Below, piece by piece: positions 45,115-54,915 of a stretch of DNA of 64,000 nt (position 1 is the first letter of the stretch; every line of letters begins with the position of its first letter). Source of the DNA: Nocardioides sp. SYSU D00038 (GTDB lineage: Bacteria > Actinomycetota > Actinomycetes > Propionibacteriales > Nocardioidaceae); contig NZ_JAFFJT010000005.1 of the NCBI RefSeq assembly GCF_016924665.1, forward strand, positions 227,769-291,768. Reading direction: 5' to 3'. Both the position numbers and the translations under genes were made by a program. Below the pieces are notes generated by a model, which was not told where the DNA came from, made no database searches, and saw only the letters and a program-made list of their open reading frames with translations.

Positions 45115-46914
45115 GTGCCGGAGAGCAAGCCGTTGCAGAAGGTCCTCATCGCCAACCGGGGCGAGATCGCCGTCCGTGTGATCCGGGCCTGCAAGGACGC
45201 CGGCATCGGCAGCGTCGCCGTCTACGCCGACCCCGACCGCGACGCGCTCTTCGTCCGGCTCGCCGACGAGGCCCACTCGTTGGGCGGTGCCACACCCGCC
45301 GAGTCGTACCTCGACATCGCGAAGATCATCGCGGTGGCCGAGTCCTCCGGTGCCGACTCGGTGCACCCCGGCTACGGGTTCCTGGCCGAGAACGCCGAGT
45401 TCGCCCAGGCCGTGATCGACGCCGGCCTGACCTGGATCGGGCCCCCGCCCGCCGCGATCGAGGCGCTCGGCGACAAGGCCAGGGCCAAGCACATCGCCGA
45501 CAAGGCCCAGGCGCCGCTGGCCCCCGGCACCAAGGACCCCGTCAAGGACGCCGACGAGGTCGTGGAGTTCGCGAAGGCCAACGGCCTGCCGGTCGCGATC
45601 AAGGCGGTCTTCGGCGGCGGCGGCCGCGGCCTCAAGGTCGCCCGCACGCTCGAGGAGATCCCCGACGCCTACGAGTCGGCGGTGCGCGAGGCCGTCACCG
45701 CCTTCGGCCGCGGCGAGTGCCTGGTCGAGAAGTTCCTCGACAAGCCGCGCCACGTCGAGACCCAGTGCCTGGCCGACCAGCACGGCAACGTCGTGGTCGT
45801 CTCCACCCGCGACTGCTCCCTGCAGCGTCGCAACCAGAAGCTCGTCGAGGAGGCGCCCGCGCCGTTCCTCTCCGACGAGCAGCTCACCGAGCTCTACGAG
45901 TCGTCGAAGCGGATCCTGCGCGAGGCGGGCTACCACGGCGCCGGCACCTGCGAGTTCCTCGTGGCCCAGGACGGCACCATCTCCTTCCTCGAGGTCAACA
46001 CCCGCCTCCAGGTCGAACACTGCGTGTCGGAGGAGGTCACCGGCATCGACCTGGTGCGCGAGATGTTCCGCATCGCCGCCGGTGAGGAGCTGGGCTACGA
46101 CGACCCCGAGATCCGCGGCCACTCCATCGAGTTCCGCATCAACGCCGAGGACGGCGGGCGCAACTTCATGCCCGCCCCCGGCACCCTGTCGGCGTGGAGC
46201 CCGCCGAGCGGCCCCGGCGTCCGCCTCGACGGCGGTTACGAGAACGGCGAGACCGTCCCCGGCTCCTTCGACTCCCTCGTCGCCAAGCTGATCGTCACCG
46301 GCCGCGACCGCACCCAGGCGCTGGAGCGCTCGCGACGCGCGCTCGACGAGTTCGTCGTCGACGGCATGCCGACCGTGCTGCCGTTCCACCGCGCGGTCGT
46401 CCGCGACCCGGCGTACGTCGGCCCGTCGAACCCGTCGGGCGACAACACGGGGGGAGGCTCCTTCGACGTCTACACGCAGTGGATCGAGACCGAGTTCGAC
46501 AACCAGATCGAGCCCTACGCCGGCGACGTGGCCGAGGCCCCGGAGGCCGGCGAGCGCCAGCAGGTCGTGGTCGAGGTGGGCGGCAAGCGGGTCGAGGTCG
46601 TCCTCCCCGCCGGCCTGGCCACGCTCGGCAGTGGCTCCGCGGGCGGGTCGAGGAAGCCCAAGCGGGCGGCCGGCAAGAAGGCGGGTGCCGCGGCCAGCGG
46701 CGACGCCGTGACCAGTCCGATGCAGGGCACGATCGTCAAGATCGCGGTCGAGGAGGGGCAGCAGGTCGCGGAGGGCGACGTCGTCGTGGTCATGGAGGCC
46801 ATGAAGATGGAGCAGCCGCTCAAGGCCCACAAGGCGGGCACGGTCACCGGCCTCAAGGCCGAGGTCGGCGCGACCGTCACCAACGGTGCCGTCATCTGTG
46901 AGCTCAAGGACTGA
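45115..46914 (+). CDS. Acyl-CoA carboxylase alpha subunit: biotin carboxylase plus carrier domain
   Basis: A 599-residue biotinylated subunit (AccA3-like). The biotin carboxylase domain covers about 1-450: [21 protein letters not shown] (10-30), the ATP loop [17 protein letters not shown] (about 161-177), [18 protein letters not shown] and [14 protein letters not shown] with catalytic Glu/Asn/Arg. A linker rich in Lys/Ala leads to the carrier domain with EAMKMEQ; the biotinyl lysine is K564. It supplies carboxybiotin to the beta subunit at 32835. GTG is chosen because AGGAG lies about 9 nt upstream and the conserved domain starts a few residues later. The next gene begins inside its 3' end. 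Confidence 0.95.
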   Translation: MPESKPLQKVLIANRGEIAVRVIRACKDAGIGSVAVYADPDRDALFVRLADEAHSLGGATPAESYLDIAKIIAVAESSGADSVHPGYGFLAENAEFAQAVIDAGLTWIGPPPAAIEALGDKARAKHIADKAQAPLAPGTKDPVKDADEVVEFAKANGLPVAIKAVFGGGGRGLKVARTLEEIPDAYESAVREAVTAFGRGECLVEKFLDKPRHVETQCLADQHGNVVVVSTRDCSLQRRNQKLVEEAPAPFLSDEQLTELYESSKRILREAGYHGAGTCEFLVAQDGTISFLEVNTRLQVEHCVSEEVTGIDLVREMFRIAAGEELGYDDPEIRGHSIEFRINAEDGGRNFMPAPGTLSAWSPPSGPGVRLDGGYENGETVPGSFDSLVAKLIVTGRDRTQALERSRRALDEFVVDGMPTVLPFHRAVVRDPAYVGPSNPSGDNTGGGSFDVYTQWIETEFDNQIEPYAGDVAEAPEAGERQQVVVEVGGKRVEVVLPAGLATLGSGSAGGSRKPKRAAGKKAGAAASGDAVTSPMQGTIVKIAVEEGQQVAEGDVVVVMEAMKMEQPLKAHKAGTVTGLKAEVGATVTNGAVICELKD

Positions 46915-48082
46915 CACCACGACCTCCCAGGGCTGGACGCCGACGGTCCTGGCCGGGGTCATCACCGCGGTCGTCGGCTTCACCTCCTCCTTCGCGGTCG
47001 TCCTCACCGGGCTGCGCACGGTCGGCGCCGACGCCACCGAGGCAGCATCCGGGCTGCTGGTCGTCACGGTCACGATGGGCGTCGGCTGCGCGCTGTTCTC
47101 GTGGCTGACCAGGCAGCCCGTCACGATGGCGTGGTCCACCCCGGGCGCGGCCCTGCTGGCCGGCGCGGCCACCCCCGAGGGCGGCTGGCCCACCGCGGTG
47201 GGCGCGTTCGCGCTCGCCGGCGTGCTCTACGGCCTGACCGCGCTGATCGCGCCGCTCGGCCGCTGGGTGGCGGCGATCCCCTCGTCGCTGGCCAACGCGA
47301 TGCTCGCCGGCGTGCTGCTTCAGCTCTGCCTCGCGCCGTTCGTCGCGCTCCCCGACGAGCCGGCCGCGATCGCCCCGGTGATCGCGGTGTGGGCGCTCGG
47401 GCAGCGGTTCTTCCGGCAGTGGGCGGTGCCCGCGGCGTTCGCCACCGCGCTGGTCGTGATCGTGGTGTCGGGGTCGCTGACCGACGTCGAGCACGGCCAC
47501 CTGTCCCCCGTGCTCACCTGGACCACACCGCAGCTCGACGTCCCGACGCTGGTGGCGATCGGCCTCCCGCTCTACCTGGTCACGATGACCAGCCAGAACA
47601 TCCCCGGCACCGCTGTGCTCAAGTCGTTCGGCTACGTCGCGCCGGTGCGCCCCGTGCTCGCCTACACGGGTGCCGTCGGGGTCGCGACCGCCCCGCTCGG
47701 CGCCTTCTCGATCAACCTCGGCGCGCTGTCGGCGGCCATCTCGGCCGGCCCGTCGGCGCACCCCGACCCCGCCCGACGCTGGGTGGCGGGCGTGAGCGCG
47801 GGTACGACGTACCTGCTGATGGCGCCGTTCGCGGCCGCGGTCGCCGCGGTCGCGGTGGCAGCGCCCACCGGGCTGGTGGCCGCGGTGGCGGGCCTGGCGC
47901 TGCTCGGCGCGTTCGGCAACGCGACCGCCTCCGCGCTCGCCGACACCGACCACCGCGAGTCGGCGGCGCTGACCTTCGTGGTCGCCGCCTCCGGGCTCAC
48001 GGTCGCCGGCGTCGGCTCGGCGTTCTGGGCGCTGCTCGCGGGCGGCGCCTACCTGCTGCTGGTCACCCGGCGGGCGGGCTGA
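46898..48082 (+). CDS. benE: BenE family benzoate/aromatic acid:H+ symporter
   Basis: A 394-residue polytopic protein with about eleven helices matching BenE. Signatures are [20 protein letters not shown] (near residue 17), [18 protein letters not shown] (about 72-89), [21 protein letters not shown] (about 225-245) and [17 protein letters not shown]. It may import benzoate or another aromatic acid or purine-like compound. The start is uncertain: GTG at 46898 and GTG at 46886 both lie inside the preceding carboxylase gene and neither has a clear ribosome site, so translation may be coupled. The 3' end overlaps the convergent RTX-like gene by 20 nt. Confidence 0.87.
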   Translation: MSSRTDTTTSQGWTPTVLAGVITAVVGFTSSFAVVLTGLRTVGADATEAASGLLVVTVTMGVGCALFSWLTRQPVTMAWSTPGAALLAGAATPEGGWPTAVGAFALAGVLYGLTALIAPLGRWVAAIPSSLANAMLAGVLLQLCLAPFVALPDEPAAIAPVIAVWALGQRFFRQWAVPAAFATALVVIVVSGSLTDVEHGHLSPVLTWTTPQLDVPTLVAIGLPLYLVTMTSQNIPGTAVLKSFGYVAPVRPVLAYTGAVGVATAPLGAFSINLGALSAAISAGPSAHPDPARRWVAGVSAGTTYLLMAPFAAAVAAVAVAAPTGLVAAVAGLALLGAFGNATASALADTDHRESAALTFVVAASGLTVAGVGSAFWALLAGGAYLLLVTRRAG

Positions 48083-49385
48083 GCACCTCGCACCCCGAGC
48101 GCACCTCGGCGGCCAGGCAGGTGTCGGTGCCGCCGTACGTCGTGACCCGGTCGGTGCCGCCTCCCGCGTCGACGTAGTCGTCGCCGTGGGTGCCCCACAC
48201 CACGTCGTCACCGCCGTAGGTGAGGGCGCGCAGGCCGTGGTCGAGGCCGCCCTCGACGTCGTCGACCGCGTCGGTGCCGAGGTAGACCCACGCCATGTCG
48301 CCGGAGAGGTGGAACCGCTCCGCACCCGCGATCGCACCGACGACCCCGCCGGACCGGCGCAGCTGGCCGGCGCCGCGGTCGACGGTGACCACCGGGCCGG
48401 GCAGCTGCGCGACCGGGAGGCCGGCAGGCGAGTCGAGCTCGAGCCGATCCGAGCCGGGACCGCCGTCCGCCACCAGGCCGGGGCTGCGGGTGAGCGTCAC
48501 CACCAGCTGGTCCGCGCCCTCGTCGCCGTGGACCACCGCGGGCAGCCGCGACCACGCGAGCAGCGAGTCGTCGCCGCCCCCGCCGCGCAGCTCGTCGCGG
48601 CCCCGCCGCGACTCGAGCTCGTCGTCGCCGGGTCCACCGAGCACGACGTCGTCGTCGGCGGCGCTGTCACGGAGGTCCTCGGCGACCAGCTGGTCGTCGC
48701 CGGCCCGGCCGTCGACGTGGTCGTCGCCGCGGCCCGCGACCAGCCAGTCGTCCCCGACGCTGCCGAGCAGCGTGTCGTCGTGGGCCGAGCCGCGCACCTG
48801 CATGCCGGAGCGCCGCACCAGGGTGTCGGTGCCGGTGCCGACCCCCGTCACCCGGCCGGCCGCGAGGTCGACGACGACGTCGTGGGGCGCCGCGGAGTAG
48901 TCGAGGATGCCGGTCCAGCCTGGCCGGTCGCTCCCGTCGCCCGCGTCGGCGCGGCGGTCGCGACCGACGTCGAGCCGGTCGTCCCCCGGTCCGCCGACCA
49001 GCACGTCGGGCACCAGGAACGCGCCGCCGCGGTCGAACCCGAGCCTGGCCTGGCCGCCGAGCAGGCGGTCCGCGCCGCGACCACCCAGCAGGCGGTCCGC
49101 CCCCCGGCCACCGCAGACCAGGTCGTCACCGCCCCGGCCGTCGACCCGGTCGTCGCCACCGAGGGCGGCGATCACGTCGCGCCCGGACGTGCCGGTGATC
49201 AGGTCGGCCCGCGGGGTGCCGACGATCGTGGCGCGTTGTCCCTGGCAGGTGACGACCGCCGCCTCAGCCGGCGACGCCGCCACCGTCCACGTCACAACCG
49301 TGGCCAGGCCGACGGCCAGTCCCGCCGTCAGGGTGGTCGCCAGGTTGGTCGCCAGGGTGGCCACCGGGGTGCGTGCTCGCTGCAT
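48063..49385 (-). CDS. Secreted RTX-like calcium-binding repeat protein
   Basis: A 440-residue exported protein. A signal peptide (about 1-42, ending ASPAEA) is followed by haemolysin-type nonapeptide repeats: GGDDRVDGRGGDDLVCGGRGADRLLGG and similar GGxGxDxLx units near 75-115, again near 205-285 and near 400-420. They would form calcium-filled parallel beta-rolls. No catalytic domain is seen, so it is probably an extracellular binding or structural protein. ATG start with GGAG about 8 nt upstream. A duplicated GRGADRLLG unit shows recent repeat expansion. No type I secretion genes are near; a Sec signal peptide is used instead. Confidence 0.88.
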   Translation of the reverse strand: MQRARTPVATLATNLATTLTAGLAVGLATVVTWTVAASPAEAAVVTCQGQRATIVGTPRADLITGTSGRDVIAALGGDDRVDGRGGDDLVCGGRGADRLLGGRGADRLLGGQARLGFDRGGAFLVPDVLVGGPGDDRLDVGRDRRADAGDGSDRPGWTGILDYSAAPHDVVVDLAAGRVTGVGTGTDTLVRRSGMQVRGSAHDDTLLGSVGDDWLVAGRGDDHVDGRAGDDQLVAEDLRDSAADDDVVLGGPGDDELESRRGRDELRGGGGDDSLLAWSRLPAVVHGDEGADQLVVTLTRSPGLVADGGPGSDRLELDSPAGLPVAQLPGPVVTVDRGAGQLRRSGGVVGAIAGAERFHLSGDMAWVYLGTDAVDDVEGGLDHGLRALTYGGDDVVWGTHGDDYVDAGGGTDRVTTYGGTDTCLAAEVRSGCEVLSPPAG

Positions 49386-49460
49386 CGTTCGACTCCTCGT
49401 CCTCGCATGCGGTGTGTCGTGGGGTGTGATGCGGCGCCGGACCGGTTGGTTCGCGGGCCG

Positions 49461-49466
49461 TAGATT
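49461..49466 (+). promoter_or_regulatory. Leaderless-type -10 (TAGATT) for the bPH2 gene pair
   Basis: TAGATT, 6-nt gap, ATG at 49473. Confidence 0.55.
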
Positions 49467-49472
49467 GCCCCC

Positions 49473-49970
49473 ATGGACCCCGCCGGCCCGCCCGCACCGC
49501 TGCGCGACCCCCGGCACCGGGTCAGCCCCCGGGCCCGCACCCTGTGGTGGTGCGTCGCGGCGGTCGAGGCCGTGGTGGTCACCGCGGTGCTCGCCGTCGC
49601 CGTCGCGATGGGCTGGGTGCCGGTGCCGTGGTGGGCCGTCGCGCTCGTCGGGCTGCTGCTGGCGGCGTACGCCGTCGGGGTGCCGCAGTGGCGCTACCTC
49701 GTGCACCGCTGGGAGGTCACCGACACCGCCGTCTACACCCAGACCGGCTGGTGGGCGCGCGAGCGGCGGATCGCGCCGATGTCGCGGATCCAGACCGTCG
49801 ACCACGCCGAGGGCGCGCTGGCGCGCCTGTTCCGGCTCGCCACCGTCACGGTCACCACGGCGTCCGCGGCGGGCGCACTGGCCATCGAGGGGCTCGACCG
49901 CGACGTCGCCCGGGCGCTCGTCGACGACCTGACCCGCAAGGCCGACGCGGTCGAGGGCGACGCCACGTGA
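49473..49970 (+). CDS. bPH2-domain membrane protein (YdbS-like)
   Basis: A 165-residue protein with two N-terminal membrane helices (about 24-45 and 52-69) and a bPH2 domain: WRYLVHRWEVTDTAVYTQTGWWARERRIAPMSRIQTVDHAEGALARLFRLATVTVTT (about 71-127). This is the YdbS signature. It is translationally coupled (GTGA) to the longer YdbT-like partner. YdbS/YdbT pairs are membrane proteins of poorly known function; in Bacillus they affect resistance to antimicrobial peptides. Confidence 0.85.
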   Translation: MDPAGPPAPLRDPRHRVSPRARTLWWCVAAVEAVVVTAVLAVAVAMGWVPVPWWAVALVGLLLAAYAVGVPQWRYLVHRWEVTDTAVYTQTGWWARERRIAPMSRIQTVDHAEGALARLFRLATVTVTTASAAGALAIEGLDRDVARALVDDLTRKADAVEGDAT

Positions 49971-51484
49971 GCACACCGGCCCCACCCCCCGCGGCCGGCC
50001 CGGTCGGCACCCCCTGGCAGCGGCTCGACCCGCGGATGCTGCTGGTGCACCCGATCCGCGAGCTGGTGCGGTTCCTGCCGGTGCTGCTCGGCCTGCTCGT
50101 GGCGGGCGGGATGTCCGGCTCCGGCTCGTGGCACCTGGTCGGGGTCGCCCTCCCGGTGGGGCTGGGCGTGCTGCGGTGGCTGACGACGTCCTACCGCATC
50201 CACGCCGGGCGGGTGGAGCTCCGGCGCGGGCTGCTCAACCGACACGTGGTCTCGGCACCCCTGGAGCGGGTGCGCACCGTCGACCTCACCAGCTCGCCGA
50301 TCCACCGGCTGCTGGGGCTCACCACGCTCCGCGTCGGCACCGGCACAGCCTCGGAGCGCGACGAGGAGAAGCTCGACCTCGACGGCCTGCCGGTCGGGCA
50401 CGCGCGCGAGCTGCGCGGGGTGCTGCTGCGCGCCGGGGCCGCTACGCCGGCCGCACCCGGGGCGGACCGGCCGGCGGACGTCGTCCCAGTCGCCGAGGGG
50501 CCCGACGTGCTCGGCTTCGACCCGTGGTGGGCCCGCTACGCACCGCTCACCGGCAGCGGTGTGGTGATCGGCGCCGCGGGTCTCGGTGTCCTGGCCCAGG
50601 GCCTGCAGGTCCTCGACGTGTGGCGGTCGCTCGACCCCCGCGAGGTCGCCGACGCGGTGCCTGGGCTGCCGTTCGCGGTGCTGGTGCCGCTGGTCGCGGT
50701 GGTGCTGCTCGTGCTGGTCGCCGTGCTCGCGGTCGTCGGCTACCTGGTCGCCAACTGGGGCTTCCGGCTCAGCCACGTCACCCCGCCCGACGGTCGCGGC
50801 GCCTGGCACGTGCGCCGGGGGCTCTTCACCACCCGCGAGACCTCGCTCGACGACGAGCGGGTCGCCGGGGTCGCCCTCTCGGAGCCGCTGCTGCTGCGCC
50901 CGGCCCGCGCCGCCCGGCTGCGCGCCGTCGTGACCGGGCTGGGCGGCACCGACAGCGACGTGCTCGCCCCCTCGGCACCGGCCGAGGTCGTGGACCGCGT
51001 GGCCGCGCGGGTGCTCGGCACCCGCGGCCCGCTCACCGCGCGGCTGACCGCCCACGGGCCGGCCGCCACCCGGCGGCGGTGGACGCGCGCGCTCGGCGGC
51101 GCCGCAGGGCTGGCGGCGCTGCCGGTCGTCGCGGTGGCGCTGGGCGCCGCCCCCGCCTGGCTCGCCGGTCTGGTGGTGCTCCCGGTCGCCGCCGGCCTGG
51201 CCGCCGACCGGGCGCGCTCGCTCGGGCACGCGCTGGTCGACGGCCACCTGGTCGCGCGGTCCGGCTCGCTCGACCGCCGGCGCACGGTGCTCGACACCGA
51301 GCACGTCATCGGCTGGAACCTGCGGGCCACCTGGTGGCAGCGCCGGGTCGGGCTCACCACGCTGGTCGCCACCACCGCCGGCGGACCGCAACGGGTGACC
51401 GTGCTCGACGTCCCCGAGGACGTCGCGGAGTCCGTCGCCGCGCAGGCGCTGCCCGACCTGGTCGAGCAGTTCCGTCTCGTGTGA
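49967..51484 (+). CDS. Duplicated bPH2-domain membrane protein (YdbT-like)
   Basis: A 505-residue protein with three bPH2 units separated by pairs of membrane helices: LTTSYRIHAGRVELRRGLLNRHVVSAPLERVRTVDLTSSPIHRLLGLTTL (about 66-115), a second after helices near 195-260 (WHVRRGLFTTRETSLDDERVAG), and a third after helices near 375-410 (LVARSGSLDRRRTVLDTEHVIGW). Length and three-fold pattern match YdbT. GTG overlaps the stop of the YdbS-like gene by 4 nt. Pyruvate carboxylase follows after 47 nt with its own promoter. Confidence 0.87.
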   Translation: MSTPAPPPAAGPVGTPWQRLDPRMLLVHPIRELVRFLPVLLGLLVAGGMSGSGSWHLVGVALPVGLGVLRWLTTSYRIHAGRVELRRGLLNRHVVSAPLERVRTVDLTSSPIHRLLGLTTLRVGTGTASERDEEKLDLDGLPVGHARELRGVLLRAGAATPAAPGADRPADVVPVAEGPDVLGFDPWWARYAPLTGSGVVIGAAGLGVLAQGLQVLDVWRSLDPREVADAVPGLPFAVLVPLVAVVLLVLVAVLAVVGYLVANWGFRLSHVTPPDGRGAWHVRRGLFTTRETSLDDERVAGVALSEPLLLRPARAARLRAVVTGLGGTDSDVLAPSAPAEVVDRVAARVLGTRGPLTARLTAHGPAATRRRWTRALGGAAGLAALPVVAVALGAAPAWLAGLVVLPVAAGLAADRARSLGHALVDGHLVARSGSLDRRRTVLDTEHVIGWNLRATWWQRRVGLTTLVATTAGGPQRVTVLDVPEDVAESVAAQALPDLVEQFRLV

Positions 51485-51518
51485 GGAGCGCGACACCGGC
51501 GGAGGCCCCGGACGTCGG

Positions 51519-51524
51519 TACGGT
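51519..51524 (+). promoter_or_regulatory. Leaderless-type -10 (TACGGT) for pyc
   Basis: TACGGT, 7-nt gap, ATG at 51532. Confidence 0.5.
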
Positions 51525-51531
51525 GACGCCC

Positions 51532-54500
51532 ATGTTCTCCAAGGTGCTCGTGGCCAACCGGGGCGAGATCGCCATCCGGGCCTTCCGCGCGGCCTACGAG
51601 GTGGGCGCCCGGACCGTGGCGGTGTTCCCCTACGAGGACCGCTGGTCCGAGCACCGCCTCAAGGCCGACGAGGCCTACGAGATCGGCGAGCGCGGGCACC
51701 CGGTGCGCGCCTACCTCGACCCCGAGGCGATTGTGGCCGTGGCGCTGCGGGCCGGCGCCGACGCCGTCTACCCCGGCTACGGCTTCCTCTCCGAGAACCC
51801 CGCGCTGGCCGAGGCCTGCGCCAACGCCGGCATCACCTTCATCGGCCCCACGTCCGAGGTACTGACCCTCACCGGCAACAAGGCCAGCGCGATCGCGGCC
51901 GCCAAGGCCGCCGGTGTGCCGACCCTCGCCTCGGTCGAGCCCTCCACCGACGTCGACGCCCTGGTGGCGGCGGCCGAGGCGCTGCCGTACCCCCTCTTCG
52001 TCAAGGCGGTCGCCGGGGGCGGCGGGCGCGGCATGCGCCGCGTCGACGACCCCGCCCACCTGCGCGAGGCCGTCGAGACCTGCATGCGCGAGGCCGAGGG
52101 CGCCTTCGGCGACCCCACGGTCTTCATCGAGCAGGCCGTGGTCGACCCCCGCCACATCGAGGTGCAGATCCTCGCCGACGGCGAGGGCAACGTGATCCAC
52201 CTCTTCGAGCGCGACTGCTCGGTGCAGCGGCGCCACCAGAAGGTGGTCGAGATCGCCCCCGCGCCCAACCTCGACCCCGACCTGCGCGAGCGCATCTGCG
52301 CCGACGCCGTGCGGTTCGCCCGCGAGATCGGCTACCGCAACGCCGGCACCGTGGAGTTCCTGCTCGACCCGCAGGGCAACTACGTCTTCATCGAGATGAA
52401 CCCCCGCATCCAGGTCGAGCACACGGTGACCGAGGAGGTCACCGACGTCGACCTCGTGCAGTCGCAGCTGCGGATCGCCTCCGGCGAGACGCTGGCCGAC
52501 CTGGGGCTGTCGCAGGACACCGTGCAGCTGCGCGGCGCGGCCCTGCAGTGCCGGATCACCACCGAGGACCCCGCCAACAACTTCCGCCCCGACACCGGCA
52601 CGATCACCACCTACCGCTCCCCCGGCGGCGGCGGCATCCGCCTCGACGGCGGCACCGTCTACACCGGGGCGGAGGTCTCGGCCCACTTCGACTCGATGCT
52701 GGCCAAGCTGACCTGTCGGGGCCGCACCTTCGAGAAGGCGGTCGAGAAGGCCCGCCGCGCGGTCGCGGAGTTCCGCATCCGCGGCGTCTCCACCAACATC
52801 GCCTTCCTCCAGGCCGTGCTGGCCGACCCCGACTTCGTGAGCGGCAACGTCACCACGTCGTTCATCGAGACCCACCCCCAGCTGCTCAGCGCCCGCGCGC
52901 ACGGCGACCGCGGCACCCGGCTGCTGCGCTACCTCGCCGAGGTCACGGTCAACCAGCCGCACGGCCGGGCACCGGTGACCATCGACCCGGCGATCAAGCT
53001 GCCCGACACCAACCTCGACGTCCCCGCCCCCGACGGCACCCGCCAGCTGCTGCTCCAGCTCGGTCCGGAGGAGTTCGCCCAGCAGCTCCGCGCCCAGACC
53101 GAGGTGGCGGTGACCGACACGACGTTCCGCGACGCCCACCAGTCGCTGCTGGCGACCCGGGTGCGCACCCGCGACCTGCTGCTGGTCGCGCCCCACGTCG
53201 CGCGCACCACGCCGCAGCTGTGGTCGCTCGAGGCCTGGGGTGGCGCGACCTACGACGTCGCGCTGCGCTTCCTCGGCGAGGACCCCTGGGAGCGGCTGGC
53301 CGCGCTGCGCCAGGCGGTGCCCAACATCTGCCTGCAGATGCTGCTGCGCGGCCGCAACACCGTCGGCTACACGCCGTACCCCACCGAGGTCACCCACGCC
53401 TTCGTGGAGGAGGCGGCCGCCACCGGGCTCGACGTGTTCCGCATCTTCGACGCGCTCAACGACGTCGAGCAGATGCGCCCCGCCATCGAGGCGGTGCGGG
53501 CCACCGGCACCACGCTGGCCGAGGTGGCGCTCTGCTACACCGGCGACCTCTCCGACCCCGGCGAGCAGCTCTACACGCTCGACTACTACCTGCGGCTGGC
53601 CGAGCAGATCGTCGAGGCCGGCGCCCACGTGCTGGCGATCAAGGACATGGCGGGCCTGCTCCGGGCACCGGCCGCGCGCACGCTCGTCACCGCGCTGCGC
53701 GAGCGCTTCGACCTGCCGGTGCACCTGCACACCCACGACACCACCGGCGGCCAGCTCGGTACCCTGCTCGCGGCGATCGACGCCGGCGTCGACGCCGTCG
53801 ACGCCGCGACCGCCTCGATGGCCGGCACGACGTCGCAGCCGCCGCTCTCGGCGCTGGTGGCCGCCACCGACCACAGCGACCGCGAGACCGGCCTCGACCT
53901 GGCCGCGGTCAACGCGCTGGAGCCCTACTGGGAGGCGACCCGCCGCGTCTACGCGCCGTTCGAGTCGGGCCTGCCCTCGCCCACCGGCCGCGTCTACCGC
54001 CACGAGATCCCCGGTGGCCAGCTCTCCAACCTGCGCCAGCAGGCCATCGCGCTGGGCCTCGGCGAGAAGTTCGAGCAGGTCGAGGACATGTACGCCGCGG
54101 CCAACGACATCCTGGGCCGGGTGCCGAAGGTGACCCCGAGCTCGAAGGTGATCGGCGACCTCGCGCTCTCGCTCGTCGGCCTCGGGGCCGACCCCGAGGA
54201 GTTCGCCGCCGACCCGGGCCGCTTCGACGTGCCCGACTCGGTGATCGGCTTCCTCAACGGCGAGCTCGGCGACCCGCCCGGCGGCTGGCCCGAGCCGTTC
54301 CGCACCAAGGCCCTCGAGGGCCGCAGCTGGACGCCGCCGGCCGAGGAGCTCACCGCCGAGCAGGCCGAGGGGCTGCGCACCGACCGCCGCGCCACCCTCA
54401 ACGAGCTGCTGTTCCCGGGCCCGACCAAGGCGTTCCTGGAGTCGCGCGAGACCTACGGCGACATCTCCGTGCTGCCGACCCTCGACTACCTCTACGGCCT

Positions 54501-54909
54501 GCGGCACGGCGAGGAGCACGAGGTCACCCTCAGCGAGGGCAAGACCCTGATCCTCGGCGTGCAGTCGATCAGCGAGCCCGACGAGCGCGGCTTCCGCACC
54601 GTGATGGCGCTGATCAACGGCCAGATGCGCCCGGTGAGCGTGCGCGACACCTCGGTCGCCGCCGAGGCCGCCGTCGCCGAGAAGGCCGACACCTCGAAGC
54701 CCGGGCACGTCGCGGCGCCGTTCCAGGGCGTGGTGACGGTCGTGGTCGAGGAGGGCGCCAAGGTCTCGGCCGGCGACACCGTGGCGACCATCGAGGCGAT
54801 GAAGATGGAGGCCTCGATCACCGCCCCGGTCGACGGCACCGTCGAGCGGGTGGCGTTCGGCGGCACCCAGGCCGTCGACGGCGGTGACCTGGTGCTGGTG
54901 CTGTCCTAG
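51532..54909 (+). CDS. pyc: Pyruvate carboxylase
   Basis: An 1125-residue single-chain enzyme making oxaloacetate from pyruvate, bicarbonate and ATP. The biotin carboxylase domain (about 1-450) has VLVANRGEIAIRAFRAAYEVG, VKAVAGGGGRGMRRV, DCSVQRRHQKVVEIAPAP and MNPRIQVEHTVTEEV. The carboxyltransferase domain (about 530-800) has TDTTFRDAHQSLLATRVRT, MLLRGRNTVGYTPYP, FDALNDVEQM and IKDMAGLLRAPAARTL, then HLHTHDTTGGQ. The carrier domain ends the chain with EAMKMEA; the biotinyl lysine is K1091. Length is slightly short but complete. Biotin would come from the BirA at 31994. Confidence 0.97.
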   Translation: MFSKVLVANRGEIAIRAFRAAYEVGARTVAVFPYEDRWSEHRLKADEAYEIGERGHPVRAYLDPEAIVAVALRAGADAVYPGYGFLSENPALAEACANAGITFIGPTSEVLTLTGNKASAIAAAKAAGVPTLASVEPSTDVDALVAAAEALPYPLFVKAVAGGGGRGMRRVDDPAHLREAVETCMREAEGAFGDPTVFIEQAVVDPRHIEVQILADGEGNVIHLFERDCSVQRRHQKVVEIAPAPNLDPDLRERICADAVRFAREIGYRNAGTVEFLLDPQGNYVFIEMNPRIQVEHTVTEEVTDVDLVQSQLRIASGETLADLGLSQDTVQLRGAALQCRITTEDPANNFRPDTGTITTYRSPGGGGIRLDGGTVYTGAEVSAHFDSMLAKLTCRGRTFEKAVEKARRAVAEFRIRGVSTNIAFLQAVLADPDFVSGNVTTSFIETHPQLLSARAHGDRGTRLLRYLAEVTVNQPHGRAPVTIDPAIKLPDTNLDVPAPDGTRQLLLQLGPEEFAQQLRAQTEVAVTDTTFRDAHQSLLATRVRTRDLLLVAPHVARTTPQLWSLEAWGGATYDVALRFLGEDPWERLAALRQAVPNICLQMLLRGRNTVGYTPYPTEVTHAFVEEAAATGLDVFRIFDALNDVEQMRPAIEAVRATGTTLAEVALCYTGDLSDPGEQLYTLDYYLRLAEQIVEAGAHVLAIKDMAGLLRAPAARTLVTALRERFDLPVHLHTHDTTGGQLGTLLAAIDAGVDAVDAATASMAGTTSQPPLSALVAATDHSDRETGLDLAAVNALEPYWEATRRVYAPFESGLPSPTGRVYRHEIPGGQLSNLRQQAIALGLGEKFEQVEDMYAAANDILGRVPKVTPSSKVIGDLALSLVGLGADPEEFAADPGRFDVPDSVIGFLNGELGDPPGGWPEPFRTKALEGRSWTPPAEELTAEQAEGLRTDRRATLNELLFPGPTKAFLESRETYGDISVLPTLDYLYGLRHGEEHEVTLSEGKTLILGVQSISEPDERGFRTVMALINGQMRPVSVRDTSVAAEAAVAEKADTSKPGHVAAPFQGVVTVVVEEGAKVSAGDTVATIEAMKMEASITAPVDGTVERVAFGGTQAVDGGDLVLVLS

Positions 54910-54915
54910 CCCGGC

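Noticed and set aside
50740..54708. A very long open frame on the minus strand opposite pyruvate carboxylase
   Set aside because: It is low-complexity, rich in Arg/Gly/His/Leu, has no recognisable domain and exactly mirrors codon bias of the real pyc gene in this G+C-rich DNA.
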